Shown one piece after another: positions 54,215 to 64,000 of a DNA stretch of 64,000 bases (the stretch's first letter is position 1; the number at the start of each line of letters is the position of its first letter). Under the pieces are notes generated by a model. The model saw nothing but the letters and a program-made list of their open reading frames with translations, was not told the origin of the DNA and made no database searches. A program made the translations under genes and the position numbers. The DNA comes from Pseudomicrostroma phylloplanum (lineage: Eukaryota; Basidiomycota; Exobasidiomycetes; Microstromatales). The stretch covers positions 821,078 through 885,077 of the forward strand of contig BCHS01000004.1 in assembly GCA_039545275.1 (NCBI GenBank), written 5' to 3'.

Positions 54215-55683
54215 TTATAGCTTTGCACCCATCCGAGCGTCTGCCTTCAACTCGGGCTGCCGCCATTCTGCATTCCAAGTCCTGGCCTTGCCTTCCTTGT
54301 CTTCGTCGAATTGCACATTCCCTTCTTTTGATGACCAGGCAATGTCAGATAGCTGGGGTATGTGCGAGGCCCATTCTTGAACAAAGTGGCCCTGTTGTAA
54401 TGCAGCAGGAATGACGGGGAAGTGAGCCATCGGTCGCGTCTCTGAGCAAAACTATCTCGTCGGTCACCTCCTACTCACCGCTTCGGGAATCGTTGTCCGC
54501 CAGAAACCCAAACGCTTCCCCCATGTAGCATGACTCAATTGGCCCATCACCCCCGTGCCGAGGACAGGGTCTGACTCGCCTATACACACAAAGACCTGCA
54601 GAGGTCTCCTCTTCTCACCCTTTCCCGTCGAGTCACTTTCCAATACCGGGCAGAGATTGGCATAGTAGTTGAGGGCAGCGTGAGACTCCGCGACGCCTTC
54701 CTGCCAAGGCTTGATGGGCACCAGCTGCGGGAATCGCCTCACGCCTCCCTTTGCCCTTTCCCCACCGCCTGGCCCGGCAAAGGGGGCACGGTATGCGTCC
54801 ATCTCTTCCTCGCTGACCGGTGTCCCTCGCTTGAGCAGATTGCCAATGTCCACATCGTTGTACTTGGCCATGAAGTCCCTGAAGGCGATCCAGCCTTTCG
54901 TCGGCTCGACACCCAAGCCCAGAGCGGTGTTCATGACGATCATGTGAGTGAAGACGTAGGGGAAGAGGACCGGCAAGATCAAGCCAAGAATGCCGCCCCA
55001 GTCTTGGACAACAAGGGTGACTCGCGCTCCTGGTCTTCGAGAATGAGAGACAACGTGCTTGGCTACGAACTCCAGCAGCCACGCTCGGTGAGACCCCCAG
55101 GTGTAGTAAGCATCATCAGTGGGCTTGTCCGACCGTCCGAAACCGATGAAGTCCGGAGCTAGCAGCCGACGCTTGATGTAGCGTGGGGCAGAAGATTGCG
55201 AGCGAGGGGCAGGAGGAGCGTAGAGGAAGCCAGGGATCTGCGTAGCGTCACGGGCGAAGAAGGTCAGCCATGCGCCGGAGGGATAGCGACGCGATCCTGG
55301 CAGCTTGTCTCACCATCTTCCTGTACAGATAGCTCCTGTAAAGCAGTGACGAAAATGGCACCAGAGAGGTGCTCCGTTCAGCACAAGGCCGCTCGCGCAG
55401 ACGATATTACCAACCTCCCCGTGTTGACTCACCAAGTGGGTTCCCCATGCAGGCACAGTATCAGCTCCTCTTCAACGGTCGCATCCGGTTGCTGTCTCTT
55501 GAGCACCGCTTCGTCCACCTGTTTGCCCGTCTGCGTATCCCATACTAGTGCTGGCGCTTCGTCAATGTATGCATAGCGAAGTGATCTGAAATGGTCGTAC
55601 GCGACTTTGTATGGAAAAGAAGGGAGATGTGGAATATCGGGCCGGAATACCGACGTCGGCGGCGGCGAGAGACCCGATAACAT
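54215..55683 (-). CDS. Alpha/beta-hydrolase, haloalkane dehalogenase (DhlA-like)
   Basis: Four exons, 55683-55433, 55335-55314 (22 nt), 55237-54479 and 54391-54215, 402 residues. The oxyanion loop is CLHGEPTWSYLYRKM, assembled over two introns. APDFIGFGRSDKP follows, and then the nucleophile elbow VVQDWGG with D170 and the neighbouring halide-binding-type W171. The acid is D314 in GESDPVLGTGVM. The base is H346 in EAGHFVQEW, restored across the last intron. Both flanking blocks (HGEPTWSYLYRKM and DAYRAPF...VRRFPQLV) match the bacterial DhlA class of haloalkane dehalogenases, which cleave carbon-halogen bonds to alcohols. The true substrate is unknown; epoxide hydrolase-like relatives are possible. 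An insertion of about 20 residues follows RKM, and a 30-residue tail follows the catalytic His. The frame is open 525 bases upstream of the chosen ATG. Confidence 0.85.
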
Positions 55684-56822
55684 GGCCGCTTCCGGTGATA
55701 GTGTTTTCTGAGGAAAATTATCGATGGAGTGTAGGCGGTTGCAGAGGAAGAAGGCTCGCTGGGACGGTGGAGTGCAGTGGTACGGATCAAGCGAGCCGGC
55801 GGAGGACCGGCATGCGGGGTGGCTTCTTTTCCCGGTCCTGCTTCCGCCGGCCCGGAGATGCGCGTCTCCCCCGCCCGTCCCGCTTGAGACCGGAGCGGAT
55901 CGACCTTGACGCGGGGGCGGGCGTAGACTCACTCGCTTCGCTTCTAAAGTTCTGCATTCTGTCTCATCTGGAACAAGGACGGGCGCAAGGTCACATGAGT
56001 CAAATGCTCTTTTCAGAAGGTGGCGGATGGTGAGAGATGCAGCATCGAGAACCTTTGTGCCTTCGATGGGAGTGTGTGTGAGTGAGTGGGTGAGTCCTTT
56101 TCGGCCAGCTGCGCCGGTCGCAGCATCTCCGGAGCGCCTGGACCCGCTAATGAAGCTCCTCTTGAAATGGACAAAGGACGCGTCACACTGCCTTCGCCCG
56201 CCTCGCACCAGTGTCTGCTACAATGAGTCGACTCGCACGCGCCCCTCCGGCCCTTCGCCTTAGGAGCCTAAGAGGGGGGAGGCGAGGATGCTGAGCCATG
56301 GCGCGAGAGAAGCAACGATTGTACTGCAAGGGGGAGGCGCAAAGGTCGTACGGAATAGCATGGCAGATGTGAGACATGAGTGCACGGACAGGAGAAGGCA
56401 CAGCAGACCTTCTGGGGGCGTAGTACCTCCACGCTCGGGTCCTATGGCTCCAGTCTTCCCATCATCACCCGCACCGCCTTGAGCTCGTCCTCTGCTCCTG
56501 CACGATTGCTCATGCTCATGCTCGACCGGGCGCTTTTGCCTGTGCGGGGCAAGACGCGGTCTGTGTGGAGCAAAGTGGCACTTTCGTCACACCGCCCGCG
56601 TTGCCCTCACCGTGAGACGCGATGACAGGAGGCAATAGAGTCAGGCGTCAGGAGAGGCAGCGAGCAATGGCAATGACTACTGACAGCTACTTAAGCTCGG
56701 CCCCTCACTCCATCGTCGTGCAACCTTCCATCCCTATCCTCAACACATTCACTTCTGTCGATCCGCGCTTGCTCCAGCCTCCTCTTACCCTATAGCACTC
56801 GAGACTTCCAGCCGCGAGCAAC
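55684..56822. promoter_or_regulatory. Divergent intergenic region, dehalogenase / secreted protein
   Basis: About 1.1 kb. The minus strand has an open frame continuous with the dehalogenase up to 56208; its composition (Arg/Ser-rich, no conserved motif) suggests leader sequence rather than protein. The part next to 56822 is pyrimidine-rich and carries TACTTAAGC near 56690, which might be a TATA-like site. No gene is supported. Confidence 0.4.
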
Positions 56823-57546
56823 ATGCTTGTGAACGCACTCACTACCCTCCTTGCCGCTTCGTCGGCCCTGCTCACCTCCGCCGCCCCTGTGACGAGGGAA
56901 GTCCTCGAGGCAAAGGACGTGGGCGTCCTGACCTGTACCACGGTAAGTAGGCGTGCAGCAATCAAGGAAGATCACGAAGCTACCCCACAGTTGTCCGAGG
57001 CTTACCGTGCCACTTCCTCCTCTCCTCGCCCTCTTCTGATAGGTCTACTCTGGCGCTATGGTGTACAATCTTGGCGGAGATGCCGGTCCCGTCTCTTTTA
57101 CCGGCCCCGGGGGCGGCCTGCCAATCCTACACACCACTCGTGCTAGTGGCGCCAAGGTCCCCTCTCACGACTTTACCTTCAAGGTCTGCAAGTCAAACAA
57201 GGCCGAGTCTTTTATGGGCCCCGCCCCCAAAGGCTCAGTTGGATCTGGCCATCTAGAGCTCACCTCTTCCCCTGGACAGTGTGTGACGCGCAATGCGATC
57301 GAGGGCAAGAAGCACTCCAACTTTGTCCTTACGCATTGTTCCTACAGCGATGACTCTGGGCAGCTCCTGCAGACCTTCGACCTCAGCCCAAAAGGATATT
57401 TGGAGTTCCTTGGACATCGCTCGGGCGAGGATCCCCACTATCAGCTCAGCCTCAGCCAGAAGGAATACACGGCCGTCCTTGCCAAGCAAGACCCCTCGTA
57501 CGTCGGTGGACTTCTCTTCTTCTTCCCTTCGTACCTGAAGTCCTGA
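56823..57546 (+). CDS. Secreted protein of unknown function
   Basis: Two exons, 56823-56942 and 57043-57546, 207 residues. Residues 1-20 are a clear signal peptide (MLVNALTTLLAASSALLTSA, cleavage likely after AAP). The mature part has no transmembrane segment. It has alternating short beta-like stretches with recurring aromatic and Gly positions (GHLELTSSPGQCVTRN, FVLTHCSYSDDSGQLLQTFDL, GYLEFLGHRSG). That pattern suggests a beta-trefoil or ricin-B-like fold, but the QxW motifs are not clean, so this is inference. It contains four cysteines in the mature protein. Proteins of this kind are common in the secretomes of plant-associated basidiomycetes; no function should be assigned. Confidence 0.78.
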
Positions 57547-57846
57547 AAGGCTCTATCACAACCCACTCTGTATGAAGAGCAAATTGCCTCCTCTCCTCGC
57601 AGGCTGTCTCTACAGCCGCTTGGATCGAGTCGAGCCCTCCGCCGATACCCCGCCTCCGCTCAATGTGACCTCTGATATCATCCCTTCCCTTGTACTATGT
57701 AAAGCTCCTTCCTGAGAACCTCTCGGACTCTACCTTCTCTCGATCTCTGTCCCTCTCGGCTTTTCTCAGGCGGGTGACATGAATAATATTGCAACATCCA
57801 AAAGTTCATAAGCGAGTGTGAAGAACGCTCTTGATCTGCCCCTCAG
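57547..57846. other. Convergent intergenic region
   Basis: A 300-base interval between two converging stops. AATAATATT near 57783 could serve a poly(A) signal for the plus-strand gene. Nothing else is seen. Confidence 0.5.
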
Positions 57847-59263
57847 CTAGTCCCAATCAGAGTCCTCACCGCTGTCCTCTGCTTCCTCCTGCTCCTTCTT
57901 TGCAGGGGCAGACTCCGACGAGGCCGAGGCTAGCGTGGCAGTGATTTCCTTCTCAGATCCCACTGACGCCTTTGCCTCTTCCGTAGGTGCAGCAGCAGCA
58001 GCGGCATGCTGTTCCGCACTGACGCTGCTAAAGGCAGAAGGAGTCGCCGTGCCTGTGCTTATACCGCTCGCTGCCCCGTCAGCCTTATCGGATTTATCCG
58101 TGAGATCCCAAGAGGAGAACTCCGACGAAGATTCGGATGGTTGCCGATCTTGCTTTGGCTTCTCTGGCGCGGCAAGCGCGGCAGATGTGGTCGTAGTAGC
58201 TGACTTGCCTTCCGCCTCGGGGGGTGGTACGACCTTGACCAGGTCGCCCACGACGACTCGTACCTCCTCTCCCATCTTGCCTACCAGCTCCTCGGAAGCC
58301 TTGAGGTACTTTTGTGCATACGCTTTGGCTTCGGGTCCAGAGAGCTTGGACAGAGTGGAGGAAATGTCCTGCAGAGTCGAGGAGAGCGAAGCGGTTGCAG
58401 TGTTGCCCGTAGAGGTACCGGCCTCTTTGCTATAATTGCTAGCGTTGCTTGCTGCAGGGGCGAACGTGGTACTGAGCAAGTTGAAGGAGGAAGAGAGGCG
58501 CGATGAGAGCTCTTGCTGTATCGAGGCTACTCGTGGATCGGTAGAGAGCGTCTGAAGTCGCGATATGAGATTGTTGTCCATTGCGAAGGGCGAGGCGGAG
58601 GAGGTAGACGCCGCGGCTTGACGGGGTGCAGCCGTACCTGTGGCAGTTCCTGAAGCATTCGAGGCATCGTCGGCGTCGAAGAGGCTCTCCCCAGTCTCGC
58701 CTTCTTCGACTTTGGCGTCGCCTGGTCGTCCCACCCTGGAGCCGGTCTGTGTCTGGGGTTCCTCCTTCTCCTGCGTCTGCTCGTCCTCTTCGGCTCTTCT
58801 CTTCCTTTCCTCCTCCTCTTCTGCCTCCCTCTTCTCCTTGGCTTTCCGCCTCGTCTCCTCCAGCTGTGCTTCTAGCCTGCTGGCCTCCTTCTTGGCATAG
58901 GAGACAATACCGCCCTGGGAGGCGATGTGTTGCTGAGCTTGTGTGAATTGGGCCTGCGACTGTGAGGAGAGCGAGGCAGGCACAGCAGAGCAGTGCAGTG
59001 CGATCAGCATGTGTAGGCATAGGAGGAGAAAATTTATGCTGTCGAGTGCTTACCTTCTGGCTGAACCCCGTCCACCAAGAGCTGACGCCCTGCACGAGCT
59101 GCTTGACATCTTGCTCTATCGTAGGGAGCTCCTCCGCAGGTCGCGCATCCACACCAGTCCCATCCCCCTCTGCTGCCTTGCCCTTGCCCTTGTCGTTCGG
59201 AGAGGCAGATGAAGCTGCAGAGGCGGACTCAGCATGAGTGAGAGCGTAGGGTTCGAGATCCAT
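57847..59263 (-). CDS. Acidic coiled-coil protein of unknown function
   Basis: Two exons, 59263-59054 and 58959-57847, 440 residues. The N-terminal region (about 45-100) has an amphipathic stretch (IEQDVKQLVQGVSSWWTGFSQKS) followed by SQGGIVSYAKKEASRLEAQL. A strongly charged Glu/Lys/Arg coiled coil lies at about 100-145. The middle has LISRLQTLSTDPRVASIQQEL and LQDISSTLSKLSGPEAKAYAQKYLKASEELVGKM helices. The last 110 residues are Ser/Ala/Glu-rich and end EDSGEDSDWD. The Trp-Trp helix and acidic Asp-Trp-Asp end recall fungal BSD-domain/SYAP1-type proteins, but no BSD motif is seen, so I leave it unassigned. It is probably cytoplasmic, since no signal or membrane segment is visible. Confidence 0.75.
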
Positions 59264-59526
59264 CGCTGGGAGTGGTGTACGGGCGAGATAACTCAGACGG
59301 AGTAGGATAACGGATGGGTCACAAGCGCAGGTGTTGGTCTCTGGATTTTGGGCGGACTGCTTGCTGCACGCCCCTACGCACGCACCCTCCAGTCTACACA
59401 TGGAATGAATCTGTCTACGCCGCAAGGCAAAGCCTTCCACTATCTATGTCTCTCAAGATCTCACTATAGCACAAGGCTCAGTCTGCAATAGCCGCCAGCC
59501 TAGCATTCACGCCAGGTTCGCAGCCC

Positions 59527-59853
59527 TCATTCCGTCTTCTGCACGTGTCGTCGGCCATGGCGGTGTGGGGGTGGGTGTAGGAAGAAGTCCTCCGGTTTGA
59601 ACCTCTTCATCTCTTCCTCCTGTCCATTCTCTTGTCTTCTGTGAGCTTCATTAACCCAGAGAGATCTCAATGAGACTGCATGTCCGCCCAAATTGTCGGC
59701 TGAGACGCTTGAATCGAGCTGGAAGCGAGGCACGATAGCGTCGGGTGTGGTCCGCAAGCGAAGCTCATAGAGGACCGGGTGGGCCAGTGTCTCCCCCTGA
59801 AGGGCTGCGAAGAGGGCGGCGAAGATCAGTGAAAGGGTAAACAGATGTTTCAT
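59527..59853 (-). CDS. Small secreted protein candidate
   Basis: A single exon of 108 residues. Residues 1-25 (MKHLFTLSLIFAALFAALQGETLA) are a strong signal peptide. The mature part is short, polar and His/Arg/Glu-rich, ends HPPPHRHGRRHVQKTE, and contains no cysteine. It includes dibasic sites (RR) that Kex2 could cleave. I recognise no family. The frame is open upstream to 60072, but the ATG at 59853 directly precedes the signal sequence and is preferred. It lies between the acidic coiled-coil gene (transcribed the same way) and UBA2 (divergent). A spurious frame cannot be excluded without expression data. Confidence 0.5.
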   Translation of the reverse strand: MKHLFTLSLIFAALFAALQGETLAHPVLYELRLRTTPDAIVPRFQLDSSVSADNLGGHAVSLRSLWVNEAHRRQENGQEEEMKRFKPEDFFLHPPPHRHGRRHVQKTE

Positions 59854-60442
59854 GACTGTCAGTGGCGAAGGAAGGCGGACGGAGGAGTAAGGTCTCGAAG
59901 TCAGCTGAGAAGACCAGCTTCTGCAGTGTACGGCTGAGCAGGGGGACGCTCGGGATGAGTGAGAACGTATAGGTGGATTGTGGAGATGGTCAGAGGAGGC
60001 AAGATCCAACAAGGAGCGAAGGCACATGTACTCGACCATACCACGCAACAGCAATGCTTGAGGGTACGCCACCTTGCCTCGAGCAGTCTCTCGGCTAGGG
60101 CACCAGCAACGTAATGTCAGGCAAGCAACACGTCAACTGCCATTGCCGAACGCACTCGAGATGACAGTTCAAGCGCACACTTCCACAGCAAGTGTGGTGC
60201 GGCGGCATAGCATTGGGAGAGTCATTGTTGTTGCCCGTTGGCAAGCATCGTATGACAAGCTGTAGGTGTGGTGAGGTCCAATCAAGGCGGCTAGACTAGT
60301 GAGCAACGCGGCGGGTAGCGGAGGAAGCGGTCCGTGTGGAGTCAGTCGCGCCTCATCCGAGTCTTCTCGTGAATCATTCCTACTTCCGCTTCGTTGTCTC
60401 CCTTCGTATTGCCTCACTTCTCTTCTTGTACTTGACCTCGCC
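59854..60442. promoter_or_regulatory. Divergent intergenic region, small secreted protein / UBA2
   Basis: About 590 bases. No repeat or recognisable binding site stands out. It presumably holds both promoters. Confidence 0.45.
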
Positions 60443-62632
60443 ATGACAGCTGAGGTAGCCGCTGCGTCGACGTCCTCGCAGTCTCCCGCCTCGATGCAGA
60501 GGCTAGCTCATCCTACTGCTATCCTGCCTAATGCTCAGGCACTCAGAGACGCAAAGGTCCTGGTCGTTGGAGCCGGAGGGATTGGATGTGAGGTCCTGAA
60601 GAACCTCGCACTCGTTGGCGTCAAGGGAGTGCAGGTGGTGAGTGAACGCAGAGGGCAGTAGTCTGACTGATCTTAGAGAGCGATCGCTGAGCATAACTTC
60701 CACCATGCTTCTCTATCAGATTGACCTGGACACCATCGACCTCTCGAACCTCAATCGTCAGTTCTTGTTCAATAAGTCTCACATCAAGAAGTCCAAGGCG
60801 CTAGTCGCATCTGCCGTGGCCTCCTCTTTCAACCCTTCCATTCAGATCCAACCTCAACATGCGAACATCAAAGAGCCACAATTCGGTTACGAGTTCTTCA
60901 AGACATTCGATGTGGTCCTCAATGCGCTGGACAATCTAGATGCCAGACGCTGGGTGAACAGGATGTGTATTGCCACGAATGTACCATTGGTAGAGAGCGG
61001 TACGACGGGCTTCTTGGGGCAAGTGCAGCCTATCCTGAAGGTGAGTTTCGGCTTTGCAGCGTAATCCCATGACTTCGCTGACGATGTACGAAACATCCGA
61101 CTGGACCTATCAGGGAGTCATGGCCTGCTATGACTGCACGGAGAAGCAGACTCAGAAGACGTTCCCGGTCTGTACCATTCGCTCCACCCCAACGACACCT
61201 ATCCACTGCGTCGTATGGGCGAAGACATGGCTTTTCAATCAACTCTTCGGAGAGGATGATGAGACCGAAGGAGCCGAATTGGACAAGGCAGAAGCAGATG
61301 GAGGCAACTCAGCTGAGATCACCGCCTTGCGAAAGGAAGCACTAGAGATGAGCAACCTTCGATCTAGCCTGGGTACAGAGGGAGCTGCTCAAAGAGTCTT
61401 TGATAAAGTGTTCAAGGACGATATCGAAAGGCTGCTGAGCATGGAGGAAATGTGGAAGAATCGCACAAAGCCAACACCGATTACATATGCAGATGCCATG
61501 GCGACAGCTGCAGACAGTCAGACGAGAAAAGGTTTGAAAGATCAAACACAATTGGGCCTCAAGGAGACGGTGGATCTATTTGAGTCGAGGTGAGTTGCTG
61601 AATTCGCATGTTTAGGGCGCGAGGGTTGTCTCCTCTGACACAACTTTCAATTTTGACACGCACAGTCTGAATGCCCTGGCGCTCCGGTCTGCCGCCAACC
61701 CATCTGAACCACTGTCGTTTGACAAGGACGACTCGGACGCCTTGGACTTTGTGACTGCATCATCTAATCTCCGTTCTCGTATCTACTCCATCGAGCCCAA
61801 GACTCGCTTCGATATCAAGCAGATGGCAGGTAACATCATCCCGGCCATTGCTTCGACGAACGCCATCATCTCTGGAGCTCTGGTTCTGCAGACCGTACAC
61901 ATGCTTGGCGCTACCCGAAAGGGCGCAGTTGCTACCTCCTCCAAAGCTCGCGATGTGATGCTGGGGAGGTCCAACCGGTTTGTACTCACCGGCTCCGCAC
62001 CTCCCAAACCGAATCCGGCTTGCGGAGTTTGTCAAGACCTATACATCCCCGTCTCTCTTGACCCGAGCACAACCAGTCTAGGAGCGGTGATCTCCCACAC
62101 TCGACTGTCACGTGAAGACGGCGGCTTGGGAATGGACGACGAGTCTGGCTACGAGGAACTGGGTGTCTACGAGGGCAGTCGTCTCCTGGCAGACATGGAC
62201 TTTGAGGACAATCACTCCAAGACCTTGGCCGACCTTGGCGTCGAAGTCGGCAAGTTCCTGACGCTAGTCGACGAAGATGGCAAGAAGCGGACCGTTCACC
62301 TGGTGCTCTGCGCTCCAAGAGATGGTCTGAGAGCAGGCGAGATCAAGGTCCTCTTGGAAGCGGACGAGCTGCCAGAGCTGACGGACCGGCCTACGCTGCC
62401 CGAGGCCGAGAAGGATGAATCTGATCTTGAAGAAGGCGATAAAGACGATGGATTCGAAGTCATGGAGGCTATGCCAACCCTAGCCGCCAAGAAAAAGAGG
62501 AAGGCAGACGATGAGGATGATGTAAGGCCGCCAGAGCAAAAGAAGCGGCCTGTGGCAGACGAGAATGGAGACGACAGCAGGCAGAAGAGACGCAAGGCAG
62601 AGGCAAACGAAGGTGCCATTGAGCTCGATTGA
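60443..62632 (+). CDS. UBA2: SUMO-activating enzyme subunit 2 (Uba2)
   Basis: Catalytic half of the Aos1-Uba2 SUMO E1, which adenylates SUMO, forms the thioester and hands it to Ubc9; mainly nuclear. Four exons, 60443-60637, 60720-61040, 61114-61589 and 61666-62632, 652 residues. The ATP loop is VVGAGGIGCEVLKNLAL near 40-56. IDLDTIDLSNLNRQFLF is the conserved adenylation block restored at intron 1. The catalytic cysteine is C192 in FPVCTIRSTPTTPIHCVVWAK. Zinc ligands are C177/C180 (CYDC) and C450/C453 (CGVC). The C-terminal ubiquitin-like domain follows (about 460-545), and then a Lys/Arg/Asp/Glu-rich tail with nuclear-localisation-like clusters (KKKRK, QKKRP, QKRRK). Length is typical. All key residues are present. 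Confidence 0.95.
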
Positions 62633-62679
62633 GAGCCGGGACGCAGACCCAGTGCCAGGCTAGGCAGATTGTTCAGTAG

Positions 62680-63957
62680 CTACATAGACGAATGACGCCT
62701 ACTTCTCCTCCCACCTCGCTGCGTTCGGGGTTTCTTAGTGATGAAACCAGGAACTGCCAGCTCTGGGCTCTCCGGCCTGATCCTGAGCGCTTTGTATGTA
62801 CGAGGCGCAGAGCCACCACGGCGTGGTGGCGAAGCGCGCGAAGGGGACCAGCTGGCGGATGATGACGACGATGCCGGCGAGCCCTCCCCGGCGTGGCTGT
62901 TCCCGCTTGAGTGCTGAGGCAGAGGCGCAGTTGGAGACGAGGTGCTCGAGGATGAGCTCGGTCCAAAGTTGACCCTTCGTCGGCCAGTTGGACCAGCCTT
63001 GCGATGTACCCGAGGCCACTCGGACGATGATGATGAAGGGCGGGCAGATGACGAAGAGGACAGCGCGATGATGTTGCTGGGACTGCCTGGCCCACGAGAT
63101 GGAGAAAGCCGTTTCGAGGACGACGAAGAAGAGATGGCGAAGATCTTGCCGGTACTGCCGACCCCAGGGGACGGAGAGGGACGTTTGGAGGACGGCGAAG
63201 AAGACAGTGCGATGACCTTATCGGAGCTGCCTTGTCCGCGAGACGGAGAAGGAATTTTACGTGACGACCCGTCCGAGGAGAAGAGCGACTTGAGGAGACC
63301 TTTGCTGGGACCACCATACTCTCGGGTCGGCGCTGGCCAATCAGAGGATGACGAGGAGGGCGTCAGGGGCGTCAATGAAGTCGCAGGTCTCTTGCCGGGC
63401 CTTCTGCCCCCGTGCAATGGTGGTGATCGGTCAGATCCCGAAGACAACGGCAGTACCATCTTGCGCCTGCTTCCGGGTCGAGGGCGTGGACGAGGCCAAT
63501 CAGACGACGACGAAGTGGTTGGCAGAGACGTAGGAGGTGCAAAGTTGAGGCCTGGTCTGCCAGGGCCCCAACGCGCAGGTCCACCGTCCAGAGGTGGAGA
63601 CGAGGCAATTACGAGTGGCCGATAGCTCGAGGTACTTGGCATAGTCGTGAGTCTGGTAGTGCTAGCATAGATGTCGGAAAGTGGTCTTGATTTGTACGGT
63701 GTGTTTGGCGAACCCGTCGGAGAGGGACCGGACCTCTTCCATGGAGGCAACACTGATTCTGGGATTCCGACGCCGGGGAGGTCGTCTGTATCCTCTGGCC
63801 GGAGATCGGGGGCGTCCTGCGAGTACGGGTAGCGAAGAGCCGTATCATCCCCGGAAGTGGCGGACACGCCATATTGCTGCCCCGAAGATGGGTTGGGAAG
63901 GCACCCTACCAGCAACATGGCAGGCAAGATTGAGTGGAAACATCTTTGGATGCGCAT
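62680..63957 (-). CDS. Secreted Ser/Pro-rich repeat protein with dibasic sites (KEP-like)
   Basis: A single exon of 425 residues. The N-terminus MRIQRCFHSILPAMLLVGCL is a probable signal peptide. The mature part is low-complexity Ser/Pro/Gly/Arg. From residue 247 there are tandem 24-residue units: K-V-I-A-L-S3... at 247-270, K-I-F-A-I-S6... at 271-294, and a third diverged copy from 295. The first two each contain a central Ser-Lys-Arg. Lys-Arg pairs are at 74, 189, 258 and 282; Arg-Arg pairs are at 164, 185, 326 and 379. A second motif, SSSDWP or SSSEWP, recurs at about 150, 203 and 310. Repeats punctuated by Kex2 sites after a signal peptide define fungal Kex2-processed repeat proteins; the role here is unknown. 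A low-complexity shadow frame cannot be fully excluded. Confidence 0.6.
   Translation of the reverse strand: MRIQRCFHSILPAMLLVGCLPNPSSGQQYGVSATSGDDTALRYPYSQDAPDLRPEDTDDLPGVGIPESVLPPWKRSGPSPTGSPNTPYKSRPLSDIYASTTRLTTMPSTSSYRPLVIASSPPLDGGPARWGPGRPGLNFAPPTSLPTTSSSSDWPRPRPRPGSRRKMVLPLSSGSDRSPPLHGGRRPGKRPATSLTPLTPSSSSSDWPAPTREYGGPSKGLLKSLFSSDGSSRKIPSPSRGQGSSDKVIALSSSPSSKRPSPSPGVGSTGKIFAISSSSSSKRLSPSRGPGSPSNIIALSSSSSARPSSSSSEWPRVHRKAGPTGRRRVNFGPSSSSSTSSPTAPLPQHSSGNSHAGEGSPASSSSSASWSPSRASPPRRGGSAPRTYKALRIRPESPELAVPGFITKKPRTQRGGRRSRRHSSM
63076..63219 (-). repeat. 72-nt tandem coding repeat
   Basis: Two adjacent 24-codon units within the secreted repeat protein, with a third, more diverged copy following on the 3' side (below 63076). 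Units share the pattern hydrophobic tetrad, poly-Ser, Lys-Arg, Ser-Pro-Ser, then Gly. Their near-exact length equality argues for origin by unequal duplication. Confidence 0.65.
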
Positions 63958-64000
63958 TTCAGAACCCCAAGACGATGTAAGGATTTCTTCTGAGACTACT

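Noticed and set aside
55684..56208. An N-terminal extension of the dehalogenase by 175 codons
   Set aside because: The residues are Arg/Ser-rich without motif, and the chosen start already precedes the full hydrolase core; treated as leader sequence.
62942..63625. A 227-codon plus-strand open frame opposite the secreted repeat protein
   Set aside because: It has no signal peptide or domain and mirrors the repeats; the minus frame is longer, starts with a signal peptide and has regular repeat units. Kept as an alternative only.
1..64000. tRNA genes, transposons, CRISPR arrays or a bacterial-type operon
   Set aside because: No cloverleaf with A/B box patterns, terminal repeats, transposase motifs or spaced direct repeats could be found by reading both strands; the gene structure is plainly eukaryotic.

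Overview
This window is nuclear DNA of a filamentous or dimorphic fungus, most likely a basidiomycete and plausibly Ustilaginomycotina; lower ranks cannot be settled from the sequence alone. The signs are: many short introns (about 65-130 nt) with near-uniform GTGAGT donors and CTGAC-like branch points; gene spacing of a few hundred bases on both strands; and a fungal gene set that includes homocitrate synthase, Zn2Cys6 and bHLH regulators, AIM41, SEC9, GYP7 and RSC1/2. Exon borders given below were worked out by hand from splice signals, reading phase and family conservation. In every spliced gene the exon lengths sum to a whole number of codons. I count 25 protein genes and no rRNA, tRNA, transposon or CRISPR array.

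Layout. 1-9.9 kb: the 3' end of an RBM5/RBM10-like splicing factor (+), UTP15 (+), APC10/DOC1 (-), a transcription factor combining C2H2 and Zn2Cys6 fingers (+), and AIM41 (+). 10-19 kb, all minus: DPH2, SAR1, homocitrate synthase and the t-SNARE SEC9. 19.4-28.4 kb: the Rab-GAP GYP7 (+), the type I J-protein YDJ1 (-) and a bHLH factor (+). 28.9-36.3 kb: a 2,420-residue DOCK-family exchange factor (-). 37-47.7 kb: an RSC1/2-like bromodomain-BAH protein (+), mitochondrial ribosomal protein bS16 (-) and the N-recognin UBR1 (+, intronless). 47.9-53.4 kb: branched-chain aminotransferase (-), a MIM2-like protein (+) and a soluble fumarate reductase fused to cytochrome b5 (-). 54.2-64 kb, more accessory: a DhlA-like haloalkane dehalogenase (-), a secreted 207-aa protein (+), an acidic coiled-coil protein (-), a small secreted protein (-), UBA2 (+) and a secreted Ser/Pro-rich repeat protein with dibasic sites (-).

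The genes do not form one pathway; this is mostly a housekeeping segment covering RNA processing, ubiquitin/SUMO, secretion and mitochondria. The right-hand 10 kb is enriched in secreted or lineage-restricted proteins. Points worth a second look: a YDJ1 gene whose farnesylation motif sits alone on a 15-nt last exon, so intron retention would switch off the lipid anchor; an unusual density of micro-exons; a dehalogenase with its catalytic residues intact; a 24-residue tandem repeat with a Lys-Arg site in a secreted protein; and a 16-nt perfect palindrome of the NRF1 type upstream of a mitochondrial gene.
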